From positions 186,001 to 250,000 of the forward strand of contig PDRS01000005.1 in the NCBI GenBank assembly GCA_002746885.1: DNA of 64,000 nucleotides. Direction: 5' to 3'. This document shows, piece by piece, positions 1 through 8,119 of the stretch. The translations under genes were made by a program, and so were the position numbers. Source of the DNA: Candidatus Saccharimonadota bacterium (GTDB lineage Bacteria > Patescibacteriota > Saccharimonadia > Saccharimonadales > UBA4665). The notes under the pieces are model-generated. The model ran no database searches. It saw only the letters and a program-made list of their open reading frames with translations, and was not told the DNA's origin. Position 1 is the first letter of the stretch, and every line of letters begins with the position of its first letter.

Positions 1-38
1 ACTTGCGGTTGTCTATCAGGTATGCTTGACATATAGAC

Positions 39-64
39 GCCTACAAAATAAATGTAGGCTTTTT
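39..64 (+). terminator. Rho-independent terminator before secE
   Basis: A 7-bp perfect stem (GCCTACA/TGTAGGC, 39-45 with 53-59) with loop AAATAAA is followed by five T. It probably ends transcription of the gene upstream of the window. It lies only two bases before the proposed secE start. TTGACA at 26-31 could be a -35 box for secE, but the matching -10 would fall inside the hairpin and is poor. Confidence 0.6.
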
Positions 65-66
65 AA

Positions 67-480
67 ATGGTCGTTTACAGGCCGAAAGCGAGTGTACAGG
101 TGGCAAAGGCGGCAAAGCAAAAAAAACGTCAAGCAGATGATCAAACACTGTGGCAAGTGTTTTGGAGTGGATTTTTCTTTCCGCTCAAGCTCATTTGGAA
201 AGCACTAGCGTGGGCAACGCATCAGTTTCCGCTGCGACCCATCGGACATTTGTTGCGCTGGGTAGCAAACCTACCGCCGTTTCGTTTTCTTTGGCGCCTG
301 ATTGGCCTCAACTACATACGCGCTAGTTTTGGCGAGCTGCGTTTGGTGACGTGGCCAACGTTTCGAGAAAGCATGCGGCTGACGGGCGCCGTCATAATTT
401 TCTCTATTATCTTTGGCGCCATCATCGCCGTAGTAGATTATGGCCTCGACAAAGTATTCAAACAGCTATTTGTGAAATAA
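67..480 (+). CDS. secE: Preprotein translocase subunit SecE
   Basis: SecE is the small essential subunit of the SecYEG protein-export channel in the cytoplasmic membrane. The C-terminal part shows the family pattern: an amphipathic stretch (GELRLVTWPTFRESMRLTG, about residues 90-108) leading into one transmembrane helix (IIFSIIFGAIIAVVDYGL). At 137 aa it is longer than minimal SecE proteins; a basic, Trp/Phe-rich extension of about 85 residues precedes the core. nusG starts 8 bp downstream, the usual secE-nusG pairing. The ATG at 67 has no ribosome binding site; the GTG at 100 is another possible start. Confidence 0.92.
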   Translation: MVVYRPKASVQVAKAAKQKKRQADDQTLWQVFWSGFFFPLKLIWKALAWATHQFPLRPIGHLLRWVANLPPFRFLWRLIGLNYIRASFGELRLVTWPTFRESMRLTGAVIIFSIIFGAIIAVVDYGLDKVFKQLFVK

Positions 481-488
481 GGAGTTAT

Positions 489-1034
489 ATGAGCAGTAAG
501 CGCTACGACACAAGCAAACAATGGTACGCCATCCACACCTACAGCGGCTACGAGGAAAAAGTCGCCGAGAGCATCCGCCAGCGCGCCGAGTCGCTCGACA
601 TGAAAGATAAAATCTTTCAAGCGCTTGTGCCGAAAGAAAAGCAAATCGAGATAAAAAACGGCAAACGAAAAATAGTCGAAAAGCGCATTTTCCAAGGTTA
701 CGTACTCGTACAGATGAAGCTGAGCGAAGACGCTTGGTACATTGTGCGCAATACACCTTCTGTAACCGGCTTCGTCGGGAGCGGTACCGAACCGACGCCA
801 GTCGACCCCGAAGAAATCGAAAAAATCCAGAAGAGAATGGGGCTCGAACAACCCAAGCACAAAATTGACTACTCCATAGGTGAAGTCGTAAACATCATCG
901 ACGGTCCATTCAAAGGGTTTGACGGCAGCATTAGCGAAATAGATCCACAAAAGGGCAAACTAAAAGTCCTGGTCAACATGTTTGGCCGCGAAACACCAGT
1001 AGAATTGGATTCTTTGCAGGTGAAGAGAGTCTAG
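489..1034 (+). CDS. nusG: Transcription termination/antitermination factor NusG
   Basis: NusG binds RNA polymerase and affects pausing, termination and transcription-translation coupling. The NGN domain (residues about 8-115) contains the typical WYAIHTYSGYEEKVAESI and RIFQGYVLVQM stretches. The C-terminal KOW domain (about 128-181) includes DGPFKGFDGSISEID. The ATG at 489 is chosen because GGAG (481-484) precedes it and it follows secE by 8 bp; an in-frame extension back to 351 would overlap secE. The length, 181 aa, is normal. Confidence 0.97.
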   Translation: MSSKRYDTSKQWYAIHTYSGYEEKVAESIRQRAESLDMKDKIFQALVPKEKQIEIKNGKRKIVEKRIFQGYVLVQMKLSEDAWYIVRNTPSVTGFVGSGTEPTPVDPEEIEKIQKRMGLEQPKHKIDYSIGEVVNIIDGPFKGFDGSISEIDPQKGKLKVLVNMFGRETPVELDSLQVKRV

Positions 1035-1122
1035 GCTTTCTAAGCTCGGCACCCAAACCATCGACTTACCAACGGTAACGGCAACGACCAGCAGTCAACA
1101 CGAACGACGCGATCCCACCATG

Positions 1123-1151
1123 TTGTAATTTGCTCGGTAATCTGCTACGAT
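1123..1151 (+). promoter_or_regulatory. Promoter for rplK-rplA
   Basis: TTGTAA (1123-1128) and TACGAT (1146-1151) are separated by 17 bp and sit in the 207-bp gap between nusG and rplK. A start near 1158 would give a leader of about 85 nt containing the hairpin at 1183-1224. The same -35 word with 17-bp spacing appears upstream of rplJ. Confidence 0.5.
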
Positions 1152-1182
1152 TAATCTGTTACAGCACTACTAAAAGGTAGGA

Positions 1183-1224
1183 GAACAGCGCGGCTCGCTT
1201 CAAACGCCGCATTGTAGGCTGTTC
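1183..1224 (+). promoter_or_regulatory. Structured 5' leader of rplK (possible r-protein autoregulation)
   Basis: Two nested perfect stems are visible: GAACAGC/GCTGTTC (1183-1189 with 1218-1224) and GCGGC/GCCGC (1190-1194 with 1206-1210), leaving a 7-nt bulge on the 3' side and an 11-nt loop. The structure ends just before the AAAGGAG of rplK. In other bacteria L1 represses the L11-L1 operon through a leader structure. The same role is inferred here but not shown. Confidence 0.45.
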
Positions 1225-1241
1225 GAAAGGAGTTATAAACA

Positions 1242-1673
1242 GTGGCAAAAGTTGTCAAAGCAAACTTAAAAATGAAAATCAAAGGCGGGCAGGCCTCCGC
1301 GGCGCCGCCCGTTGGCTCTACGCTTGGCCAGTACGGTGTAAACATGATGGATTTCATCCAGCCGTTTAACGACGCCACCAAAGATATGCAGGGCAAAACC
1401 GTCACAGCGCATATCACCATTTACGACGATCGCACTATGAGTTTTCGTGTCGTAGCAGAACCGACCGATGACCGCATTCGGGCAGCCCTTGGCATACAGA
1501 AAGGCTCAGGCCGCCCAAATAGCGAAAAGATTTCCAAAAAACTCAGCCAGACCGACCTACGCAAGATTGCCGAAGAAAAAGCCGTCGATATGAACACCGA
1601 CGACGTCGAAGCAGTTATGAAGATGGTCGCTGGCACCGCCCGCAGCATGGGCGTGGAAGTAGAGGCGGCGTGA
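1242..1673 (+). CDS. rplK: 50S ribosomal protein L11
   Basis: L11 forms the base of the stalk and the GTPase-associated centre of the large subunit. The N-terminal domain has the hallmark GGQASAAPPVGSTLGQYGVN. The C-terminal RNA-binding domain carries GSGRPNSEKISKKLSQTDLR and ends with the usual TARSMGVEVE. It is full length at 143 aa. The start is GTG with AAAGGAG upstream (1226-1232). A small gene begins on its stop codon. Confidence 0.97.
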   Translation: MAKVVKANLKMKIKGGQASAAPPVGSTLGQYGVNMMDFIQPFNDATKDMQGKTVTAHITIYDDRTMSFRVVAEPTDDRIRAALGIQKGSGRPNSEKISKKLSQTDLRKIAEEKAVDMNTDDVEAVMKMVAGTARSMGVEVEAA

Positions 1674-1873
1674 ACAAAACACCTCCGAGCGAGCAAGCAC
1701 CCAAAGCGCTCGACACACAGTCAAGTACAGGAGAAGACCCTGCGTCGCTTGCAAAGTTTGCCGAAGAAGTAGCGGCAATGGTCGCGGCAAACACGCCTAC
1801 AACGCAAAAAAAAGGGGGAGATTCGACTCCCGAAATCAAACAGAAGTTCATCGAAAAAGGTTACGAAATATAG
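1670..1873 (+). CDS. Small hypothetical protein between L11 and L1
   Basis: This 67-aa frame starts with a GTG overlapping the rplK stop (GTGA) and lies between rplK and rplA on the same strand, so it is probably translated by coupling. The sequence is hydrophilic: a Pro/Ser/Thr-rich start, a short acidic helix-like part (SLAKFAEEVAAMVAAN) and a basic end. It has no cysteines, membrane segment or motif I recognise. Its codon use matches the neighbours. The overlap and position are the only evidence that it is real. Confidence 0.5.
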   Translation: MNKTPPSEQAPKALDTQSSTGEDPASLAKFAEEVAAMVAANTPTTQKKGGDSTPEIKQKFIEKGYEI

Positions 1874-1937
1874 TAGTAAAATGAATAGTTGTGGGACCGA
1901 AATACAGTAGGGCTAGCACCACAGAAGGAGAAATATC

Positions 1938-2918
1938 ATGCCAAAGAGTAAAAAAGATGACGCAGCAAACGCCGCAGCTTTAGAGCTAGAGGCTCAAGCC
2001 GCAGCCAGCAGCGCCACCCAGGACGAAACTGAGGAAACGGCCAAAAAAGAAACTGCTTCGGCGGCTGACACATCAGAGCAAGACAGCAAGGCAGAGGTAA
2101 AAACCGCCAAAGCCGGCAAACGCAGTGCCAAAGGCATAGAAGAAGCCGAAGCCAAAGCAGAAAAGATCGAGCACCAGAAGCACCGCAGTGAAGAAGCCGC
2201 CGAGGAAGCCGAAAAACCAAAGCAGCCCGTCAAGCCGACTCGCTCGCGCCTAGAACGAAGAAGTAAAGCATACCGCACCGCAGCCGAACAAATTGAAAAG
2301 GGCAAACTATACAGTCTTGCCGAGGCTATGGAGCTGGCAGCAAAAACAAGCACTGTAAAGTTTGATGCAAGCGTCGAGTTACATGTCAATCTCGCGGTAG
2401 ACCCGCGCCAAGCCGACCAAAACATTCGAACCAACCTTATTCTGCCGCAGGGCACCGGTAAAACCGTTCGCGTCGCTGTTTTTGCCGACGAAAAAGCTGA
2501 GGGCGCCGATATCTCCGGCGTAGAAGCACTCACCAAACAGCTCGAAAAGGGTCAAGTAGCGTTCGACACGCTCATTGCCACACCCGCAACAATGCCAAAG
2601 CTCGGTAAATACGCGCGGCTTCTCGGTCCGCGCGGACTGATGCCCAACCCCAAAAGCGGCACCGTCACAACCGACTTACAAAAAGCTGTAGCAGAAGCCA
2701 AAGCCGGCCGCGTTGAGTACCGCGTAGACAGCACCGGTATCGTTCATCTCGCCATCGGCAAAGTGAGTTTCGGCGGCACAAAACTGCTCGAAAACGCCGA
2801 AGCCGTCATGGCGAGCATAAAAAACGCCAAGCCGCAGAGCGTTAAGGGTGTGTTCATCAAAGCTATCCACGCCACCACAACCATGGGACCTGCTATCACC
2901 ATCAACCCAAACGAATAA
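1938..2918 (+). CDS. rplA: 50S ribosomal protein L1 with long charged N-terminal extension
   Basis: L1 binds 23S rRNA at the L1 stalk and is often a translational repressor of its own operon. Residues from about 98 onward form a complete L1 (VELHVNLAVDP, GPRGLMPNPKSGTVT, GRVEYRVDSTGIVHLAIGKVSF). About 95 extra residues come first, almost entirely Ala, Glu, Lys, Ser and Thr, giving 326 aa against about 230 in typical bacteria. The ATG at 1938 has GAAGGAG just upstream. Similar low-complexity tails occur on ribosomal proteins of CPR bacteria. Confidence 0.95.
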   Translation: MPKSKKDDAANAAALELEAQAAASSATQDETEETAKKETASAADTSEQDSKAEVKTAKAGKRSAKGIEEAEAKAEKIEHQKHRSEEAAEEAEKPKQPVKPTRSRLERRSKAYRTAAEQIEKGKLYSLAEAMELAAKTSTVKFDASVELHVNLAVDPRQADQNIRTNLILPQGTGKTVRVAVFADEKAEGADISGVEALTKQLEKGQVAFDTLIATPATMPKLGKYARLLGPRGLMPNPKSGTVTTDLQKAVAEAKAGRVEYRVDSTGIVHLAIGKVSFGGTKLLENAEAVMASIKNAKPQSVKGVFIKAIHATTTMGPAITINPNE

Positions 2919-3010
2919 TTCATTTTAACAGATTTTAACGGGTGGGAGATAGGAAAAAGCGAAGTATTCTGCCCTAGCCATAGGCGCTGATTGACTGTCA
3001 AAATGATGTC

Positions 3011-3310
3011 ATGGCACATCATAAACTATACGTCGGCTGCGCGCTGACCGCAGCACTGCCGGAGTTTCGCGGCAGCGTTGAGCAGCTCAAAAAGGAACTG
3101 GCATCACAATGGGAGGTGATACGTTTTGGCGTAGCCGACCAACTCAAGAAACCCACCCTGATCGTAGCTCACCGCGACGCAACCGTTTCTCGACTGCTCA
3201 TCGACGCTGCCGAGGAATGTAGTCACATTAGACTCTGGCGCTATGACAAGTTGTCCGATGTCGAGCAGCTTGCGTCTGAGTATCTAAAAAGAACGCTAAA
3301 CGGTCAATAA
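3011..3310 (+). CDS. Small hypothetical protein, possibly nucleoside deoxyribosyltransferase-like
   Basis: A 99-aa protein with an alternating strand-helix pattern (LYVGCALTAALPEFRGSVEQL, WEVIRFGVAD, PTLIVAHRDATVSRLLIDAAEE). The opening resembles the Rossmann-like start of small nucleoside 2-deoxyribosyltransferase-type proteins, but no catalytic residue can be assigned, so function is open. It stands alone between rplA and a glycosyltransferase. No clear ribosome binding site precedes ATG 3011. Codon use fits the neighbours. Confidence 0.6.
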   Translation: MAHHKLYVGCALTAALPEFRGSVEQLKKELASQWEVIRFGVADQLKKPTLIVAHRDATVSRLLIDAAEECSHIRLWRYDKLSDVEQLASEYLKRTLNGQ

Positions 3311-3391
3311 TCGATCGTTTACTTTTTCTAAAATCACTATACGAATTCGCCGCTGTTCGTTATAGTAGAATAATCAAACTTAGGAGGAATA

Positions 3392-3478
3392 ATGGACGAA
3401 GCAGCACAGGCAGACGGCTACTACGGCGACGACAACGCTAGCGACAGCGAGCTCGACCTCAGTTTTCTTGATGAATAG
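3392..3478 (+). CDS. 28-residue acidic micro-ORF overlapping the next gene
   Basis: A strong AGGAGG (3382-3387) precedes this ATG, which opens a 28-codon frame rich in Asp, Glu and Tyr/Gly (starts MDEAAQADGYYGDD, ends LDLSFLDE). Its last codons overlap the first codons of the downstream glycosyltransferase by 8 bp. The glycosyltransferase has no ribosome binding site of its own except within this frame, so reading the micro-ORF probably delivers ribosomes to it. A leader-peptide role is inferred. Confidence 0.55.
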   Translation: MDEAAQADGYYGDDNASDSELDLSFLDE

Positions 3479-4682
3479 TAACAGCGGCAATACTGGCAAG
3501 ACGGTGCGGCTAGCTTTGGTTGTTCCGCATATTTTTATGCACCGCCGATTGTTGCCGCATGTGATATTTTCCCCCGGCGAGCAAGCACTGGCGCTAGCCA
3601 GCAACCTGCAGCAACACAACGTGGATGTAACGCTTTGCACGCCAGGCCCGGTGGATACAACCGTACACAACCTAACGGCCAGCTTGGACTACTTTGACGC
3701 CGAACTTGCTAGGCGCGGTGACAGCTACATGGACCTACTGCGCAAACACCCGTTCACTTTTGTGACTTTGGCCCGCCAGGTTCAGAGCGAGCTGATTGCC
3801 GACGTATTCAAAAGAGCAAATGATGGCGAGTTTGATTTGGTGCATATATACACCAACGAAGAAGAGATCGCACTGCCGTTTGCAGCGCTGTGTCGTAAGC
3901 CAGTTGTATTCACACACCACGATCCGTTCAACTTCCTCGTAAAGTACAAGAATAATTTTCCAAAATACAAAAGCCTTCGCTGGCTAAGCCTCTCCTATGC
4001 TCAACGGCACGGCATGCCAAAAGACACCAACTGGGCAGGGAACATATATCACGGCTTAGACGCAGCCGAATTGACACCGGTCGACGCGCCGACAAACGAC
4101 TACGTCGCCTACATGGGACGGATTATCGAGCCAAAAGGCGTTCACTTAGCTATAGCCGCTTTGCAGCACTACAATCAATCGGCCGCGACACCTTTGCGCC
4201 TGCGCATTGCAGGCAAACACTATGCCGAGGTCAGCAAAGACACCTACTGGCGCGAGAAGATCGAGCCGTGCTTAAATGACCCCGCTATTACTTACGACGG
4301 TTTCATCGGCGATAACGCCGCAAAACAAGCGTTCTTGGCGAACGCTCGTGCGCTACTAGTCCCGTCGCTGTTCGATGAGCCATTTGGCATGGTGTCGCTA
4401 GAAGCCTTCGCTTGCGGCACGCCAGTCATTGCGCTCGACTCCGGCGCGTTACCCGAAGTCGTCCAGCATGGCAAAACTGGCATCGTTGTCGCCAAGCGCT
4501 ACACCGACAACGGCGAGCTCGATGAGCCGTCGACCATAGCACGGCTAGCGTCCGCCATCGACGAGATTGCGCACATTGATCGCGCTGCCTGCCGCCAAGT
4601 ATACGAAACGACTTTTACCGCCGACCACATGGCCGCCGAACACGCCCGCGTCTACCGCGATATCATAGCCCAGACAAACTAG
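3471..4682 (+). CDS. Glycosyltransferase family 4
   Basis: Retaining GT-B glycosyltransferase that probably moves a sugar from a nucleotide-sugar onto a lipid or envelope glycan. The N-terminal acceptor domain contains FTHHDPFNFLVKYK. The C-terminal donor domain (from about residue 205) has YMGRIIEPKGVHLAI and the EX7E motif in EPFGMVSLEAFACGTPVIA. It is full length at 403 aa. The ATG at 3471 is preferred over the TTG one codon earlier. Its stop codon and that of convergent thyA share the four bases CTAG at 4679-4682. Confidence 0.9.
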   Translation: MNSNSGNTGKTVRLALVVPHIFMHRRLLPHVIFSPGEQALALASNLQQHNVDVTLCTPGPVDTTVHNLTASLDYFDAELARRGDSYMDLLRKHPFTFVTLARQVQSELIADVFKRANDGEFDLVHIYTNEEEIALPFAALCRKPVVFTHHDPFNFLVKYKNNFPKYKSLRWLSLSYAQRHGMPKDTNWAGNIYHGLDAAELTPVDAPTNDYVAYMGRIIEPKGVHLAIAALQHYNQSAATPLRLRIAGKHYAEVSKDTYWREKIEPCLNDPAITYDGFIGDNAAKQAFLANARALLVPSLFDEPFGMVSLEAFACGTPVIALDSGALPEVVQHGKTGIVVAKRYTDNGELDEPSTIARLASAIDEIAHIDRAACRQVYETTFTADHMAAEHARVYRDIIAQTN

Positions 4683-5503
4683 ACGATAACCAGGTCAGTC
4701 TTGATTCGATCGTGCGCCTGATAGTTTTCAAGCACAAAGTTTTCTTCGCGAAAATCATCGATCGATTGCACATCGCCAACAATCTTCAGCGTCGGCAACG
4801 GCAGCGGCTTGCGGCGCAATTGCTGCTTGGCCACATCCAGGTGGTTTTTGTAGAGATGCGCGTTACCAGCGGCAATCACCAGCTCGCGCGGCTCTAGATT
4901 GGTCACATGTGCTACCATGTGCAGCAACATCGCGTATTGAGCAATATTAAACGGCGCACCCAGAAAGACATCCCAGCTTCGCTGATACAACTGCAACCGC
5001 AGCTTGCCCTTCGTAACATCAAACTGGAACATCGTATGGCAGGGCGGTAACCGCATTTCACTCAGTTCGCCAGCGTTCCAGGCATTAACAATAATGCCTT
5101 TGCTATCAGGGTTATTTTTGATCTCATCGATTGCCCACTGCAGCTGATCGAACTCCGTGCCGTCAGGGCGACGCCAGTGCCGCCACTGCACGCCGTAAAT
5201 ACGCCCCAAGCTGTCCGAACCTTCGTGCAAAAACCCGTCCCAGTACTTAATATTATGTTCGTGCAGGTATTTGACACTATCATCGCCAGAAATAAACCAC
5301 AGCAGTTCGTGCAGCAAAATCTTGAATGGCATTTTTTTGGTTGTCAGCAGAGGAAAACCAGCGCGCATATCAAAACGAACCTGCGCGCCGAACACGCTTT
5401 TGATGTCGTGGATACCGCGTGTCTTTTTGGTTCTGCCGTCTTGTAATATCCGAGCCATCAGCTCTAGGTACTCATATTCTGGATGTCTTTTGGTGCCGCT
5501 CAT
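4679..5503 (-). CDS. thyA: Thymidylate synthase ThyA
   Basis: Makes dTMP from dUMP with methylene-tetrahydrofolate as carbon donor and reductant. Family landmarks are present: RAGFPLLTTKK, HELLWFISGD, IYGVQWRHW, the catalytic cysteine in MRLPPCHTMFQF, and QRSWDVFLGAPFNIAQYA. At 274 aa it is slightly long for the family. The ATG at 5503 overlaps the stop of the dCMP deaminase gene (ATGA) and starts the conserved sequence; a frame extended upstream to 5638 would run into that gene. It is the last gene of the thymidylate operon. Confidence 0.97.
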   Translation of the reverse strand: MSGTKRHPEYEYLELMARILQDGRTKKTRGIHDIKSVFGAQVRFDMRAGFPLLTTKKMPFKILLHELLWFISGDDSVKYLHEHNIKYWDGFLHEGSDSLGRIYGVQWRHWRRPDGTEFDQLQWAIDEIKNNPDSKGIIVNAWNAGELSEMRLPPCHTMFQFDVTKGKLRLQLYQRSWDVFLGAPFNIAQYAMLLHMVAHVTNLEPRELVIAAGNAHLYKNHLDVAKQQLRRKPLPLPTLKIVGDVQSIDDFREENFVLENYQAHDRIKTDLVIV

Positions 5504-5913
5504 TTTTCTTGTCTCACTTTCTTGACCTTCACGTTTGCTGCGCGTAATGTATCGAGCCCCGCCTTGTCCCACCACTCGTACAAATAGTGAACTCTGGCAA
5601 TATCGGTCTTGACGATCTGCTGGGCACATTTGATACACGGCGACATCGTCAGTAATAGTGTCGCATCGGCAAGGTCAACGCCGTTGGCTGTGGCCGCCTG
5701 AATTGCAGCCACCTCAGCGTGCACTACTTCGGGCCGCGATACAAGCTTGCCATCGACGAGCATCTCCATGGGCTTCCCGGTAGGATTATGATTGAGCCCG
5801 CTGGAAATAATCGCGCCGTTTTTCAGCACGAAACAGGCCACACCGCCAAGCTGAGCTTTTGACGCCTTGGCTAGTTTTTTCAGTGGGGCAATAAACACGT
5901 TGTCTTGTGTCAT
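5500..5913 (-). CDS. dCMP/cytidine deaminase-family protein
   Basis: Probably deaminates dCMP to dUMP, the substrate of the adjacent thyA. It has the zinc-binding and catalytic motifs of this superfamily: HAEVAAI (proton-shuttling Glu and zinc His) and PCIKCAQQI (two zinc Cys). The length is 137 aa. Start and stop overlap its neighbours by 4 bp each (ATGA), so HIT gene, deaminase and thyA are tightly coupled. Motifs alone do not exclude another cytidine deaminase activity; the context favours dCMP. Confidence 0.88.
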   Translation of the reverse strand: MTQDNVFIAPLKKLAKASKAQLGGVACFVLKNGAIISSGLNHNPTGKPMEMLVDGKLVSRPEVVHAEVAAIQAATANGVDLADATLLLTMSPCIKCAQQIVKTDIARVHYLYEWWDKAGLDTLRAANVKVKKVRQEK

Positions 5914-6443
5914 GACTTTGAGTACTTTTTCTGGTAACGCTTTACCAGCTGCATCATTTTTTTCTGGTCTTGACGGTATTTTTCGGCATTTTCATACGGA
6001 GTGTTTTTGAGCTCTCGATAATGCCAAGTCGAAAGATCTGGGCCATCAAACGGTATGCAGTGAAAATGCAGGTGCTCGACCGTGCTTTGGGCATCTCGGC
6101 CGTCTTTTTGGACAATCTGCATGCCTTTGATGCCGTACGCTTCGCGCATCATTTTCTTGGCCAGATAAAACATTTTTCGCATCACCTCCCACTCGCTAGG
6201 CGTCAACTCCTTGACCGAACAGACGTGCCGACGCGGAATAACCAGCAAATGCCCGTCGATATACGCGTAGGCTGGCACAGTCATGTAGACATCGGCTTCT
6301 TGGTAGATTTCGTGATGCCGCTGTGTCTGATCGTGGTCACAAAACACGCAGCGCCCGACATTTTGCCAAATACCATCATAGGCACCGCTGGTCCGAGCGG
6401 TTCTGTAAGCTTCTTCTTGTTTGGCTTGCTCAGGCGAAAGCAT
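5910..6443 (-). CDS. HIT-family nucleotide hydrolase/transferase
   Basis: The histidine-triad signature is clear in VEHLHFHCIPF (HxHxH, about residues 130-140). Upstream are VFCDHDQTQRHHEIYQEAD and AYIDGHLLVIPRRHV, typical of Ap4A-hydrolase or galactose-phosphate-uridylyltransferase-like HIT proteins. The 177 aa include a longer C-terminal tail than minimal HIT domains. The gene lies 6 bp after the nucleotidyltransferase gene and overlaps the deaminase gene. The substrate is unknown. Confidence 0.88.
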   Translation of the reverse strand: MLSPEQAKQEEAYRTARTSGAYDGIWQNVGRCVFCDHDQTQRHHEIYQEADVYMTVPAYAYIDGHLLVIPRRHVCSVKELTPSEWEVMRKMFYLAKKMMREAYGIKGMQIVQKDGRDAQSTVEHLHFHCIPFDGPDLSTWHYRELKNTPYENAEKYRQDQKKMMQLVKRYQKKYSKS

Positions 6444-6449
6444 GATTGT

Positions 6450-7013
6450 TTACTTCTTTTCTTTGATCGGGTCTTTTCGGTACTGCATAAAATCCTTTAG
6501 CGTATCAGACAGCGCACCGCCAATAGCACGCTGCAGTATCTGCGTCGTCGAAACACTAGTTGATTGGCGATCGACCACCATGACCTCTCCGCCATATTTC
6601 GTAACCGTCTTGTATTCTTTGGAATTTTTGTACTCGCTCGTCCAATCTTCTTTGACCGTAACGTAGATATCCGGCCTGAGTAAGCCCAGCGTCGGCACGC
6701 AGCTCGGTTCCGGCAGTATGGTGACATAGTCGACCGACTTAAGGAACGTCAGCATTTCGGCACGGATTTTTTCGTCTAGGATCGGCTTGTTCGGGCCTTT
6801 GACGCGGCGGATAGCATCGTTACTACTAACGCCGACGACCAGCACATCTCCGTACTGCTTGGCCCGCTCCAAGTAACGGCATTGTCCAGCATGAATTAGA
6901 TCCCAGCTACCAGCCGTAAAAACCGTTTTTTTGCCAGTCTCCCGCAATTTTTCATGCAGCGCCAATAAATCACTCTGCGAAATCAAACGTTTTTTCCACG
7001 CCGCGTCAGCCAT
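6450..7013 (-). CDS. Cytidylyltransferase-like nucleotidyltransferase (HxGH motif altered)
   Basis: The fold is that of RfaE2/TagD-type nucleotidyltransferases: FTAGSWDLIHAGQCRYLERAK at the start, then VGVSSNDAIRRVKG, ILPEPSCVPTLGLLRPDIYV and a late ISTTQ-like STSVSTTQILQR. The catalytic HxGH reads HAGQ, so its second His is Gln. The second ATG (7013) is chosen because GAGG lies 8-11 nt before it; the ATG at 7019 is too close. It probably activates a sugar or polyol phosphate, but the substrate is unknown. Confidence 0.8.
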   Translation of the reverse strand: MADAAWKKRLISQSDLLALHEKLRETGKKTVFTAGSWDLIHAGQCRYLERAKQYGDVLVVGVSSNDAIRRVKGPNKPILDEKIRAEMLTFLKSVDYVTILPEPSCVPTLGLLRPDIYVTVKEDWTSEYKNSKEYKTVTKYGGEVMVVDRQSTSVSTTQILQRAIGGALSDTLKDFMQYRKDPIKEKK

Positions 7014-7040
7014 GTACATTTCCTCTCTTTTTTGTCAGTA

Positions 7041-8036
7041 CTATTGTATCACTTTTCGCGCCCGCAGCACAGCGGCCGTGCGCATGAAATGATGGTTTTC
7101 TGGTAGAGATTCATATGGATTTTGGCGCAAAAATTTGTAAAAATCATAGGTCAAAAATAGCGTAATCAGCGATTCGAGCATGTCGCCAGACGGTAGCCGA
7201 ACAGGCTGCATGTTTTGCTCGCCGCGTTTGCGGTAGCCGGATTCCAAAAAATAGCGGCGCACACTTGCCTCAGGCTTGGCGCAATCTACCAACAAAAAAG
7301 CCAAGCTGCGCGCCACGTCAAACAAGACGTGCCCGCGAGCCGCTTTTTCTAGATCGAGTATCCCCGACAGTGTGGTATTGCCTACCGTAAAGCTATCGCC
7401 GGTCCTCGCTCCGCGAAACAGCACATTGCTGCGCACCAGATCCATGTGCAGCACCGCGCGCGCTGGCAGGCGACGCGTCTGGTCAAGTAGCGCCATAAAA
7501 TCAGGGACATCAACTGCCACGCCCAGCTTGTCGCGGAGCGCTCTTTCCACGTTTGCATCGCCAAAGTACGCACTCATGCGCAAAACGATGGCCGCGTAGA
7601 CGTCTTCTATGTCAAGCAAATCACCTTCGAACCCGCGCGCCGCGGCATGAAATCGCGCCATCGCCATACCAAGCAGTTTGATGTGCTTCATGGCATACGC
7701 TTCCCACGGAATTGTCTCGCCGCCGAGATACTGATACAGCGCCCCGTAGCGCTGACCGACTCGAAGCACGCGTGCGTCTACCGGCGCCCGCACCGGTAGA
7801 CCACGCTCACTCACATAGCCGCCCAAGGCATTGGTACGGCGAATAAGCCGCACCACATCCGGTTCGCGTTTGTACAGTATAAAATTCAAATCGTCGCCCC
7901 GGGTGGTACGAAAACGAAACGAAGTATTGCGATATCCGCTTTGCGGCCGATCAATCACCGCCGCATCGTAGCCGTATTTTTCGGCAATCGCACGCAACGT
8001 TTCAGCAGGCAACACCGTGGGAGCTAACATAGTCAT
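7041..8036 (-). CDS. Aminoglycoside-phosphotransferase-fold kinase
   Basis: A 331-aa protein of the APH/choline kinase-like superfamily. The catalytic loop HMDLVRSNVLF (HxDxxxxN) and the metal site ILDLEKAARGHVLFDVAR are present at about residues 200-250. The substrate cannot be read from sequence; homoserine, choline and sugar kinases share these motifs. ATG 8036 is chosen because TATACT (8049-8044) ends 7 nt before it, giving a leaderless start. It may be the first gene of the operon running to thyA; the next gene begins 27 bp downstream. Confidence 0.82.
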   Translation of the reverse strand: MTMLAPTVLPAETLRAIAEKYGYDAAVIDRPQSGYRNTSFRFRTTRGDDLNFILYKREPDVVRLIRRTNALGGYVSERGLPVRAPVDARVLRVGQRYGALYQYLGGETIPWEAYAMKHIKLLGMAMARFHAAARGFEGDLLDIEDVYAAIVLRMSAYFGDANVERALRDKLGVAVDVPDFMALLDQTRRLPARAVLHMDLVRSNVLFRGARTGDSFTVGNTTLSGILDLEKAARGHVLFDVARSLAFLLVDCAKPEASVRRYFLESGYRKRGEQNMQPVRLPSGDMLESLITLFLTYDFYKFLRQNPYESLPENHHFMRTAAVLRARKVIQ

Positions 8037-8043
8037 GCGCTTA

Positions 8044-8049
8044 AGTATA
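8044..8049 (-). promoter_or_regulatory. -10 box (TATACT) for the phosphotransferase-thyA operon
   Basis: On the minus strand TATACT is followed after 7 nt by the ATG at 8036, leaving no room for a ribosome binding site. No convincing -35 box is seen. Confidence 0.5.
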
Positions 8050-8119
8050 CAGCCCAGACAAGGCTCTTGACCCATCCCAAACAAATAACCCCTTGCAAGA
8101 CAGTTTCAGCACACCCAGC

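Noticed and set aside
438..950. 170-codon open frame antisense to nusG
   Set aside because: Mirrors the codon pattern of nusG, which has full family motifs.
1880..1909. Nine-codon frame before rplA
   Set aside because: No ribosome binding site and no feature beyond chance.
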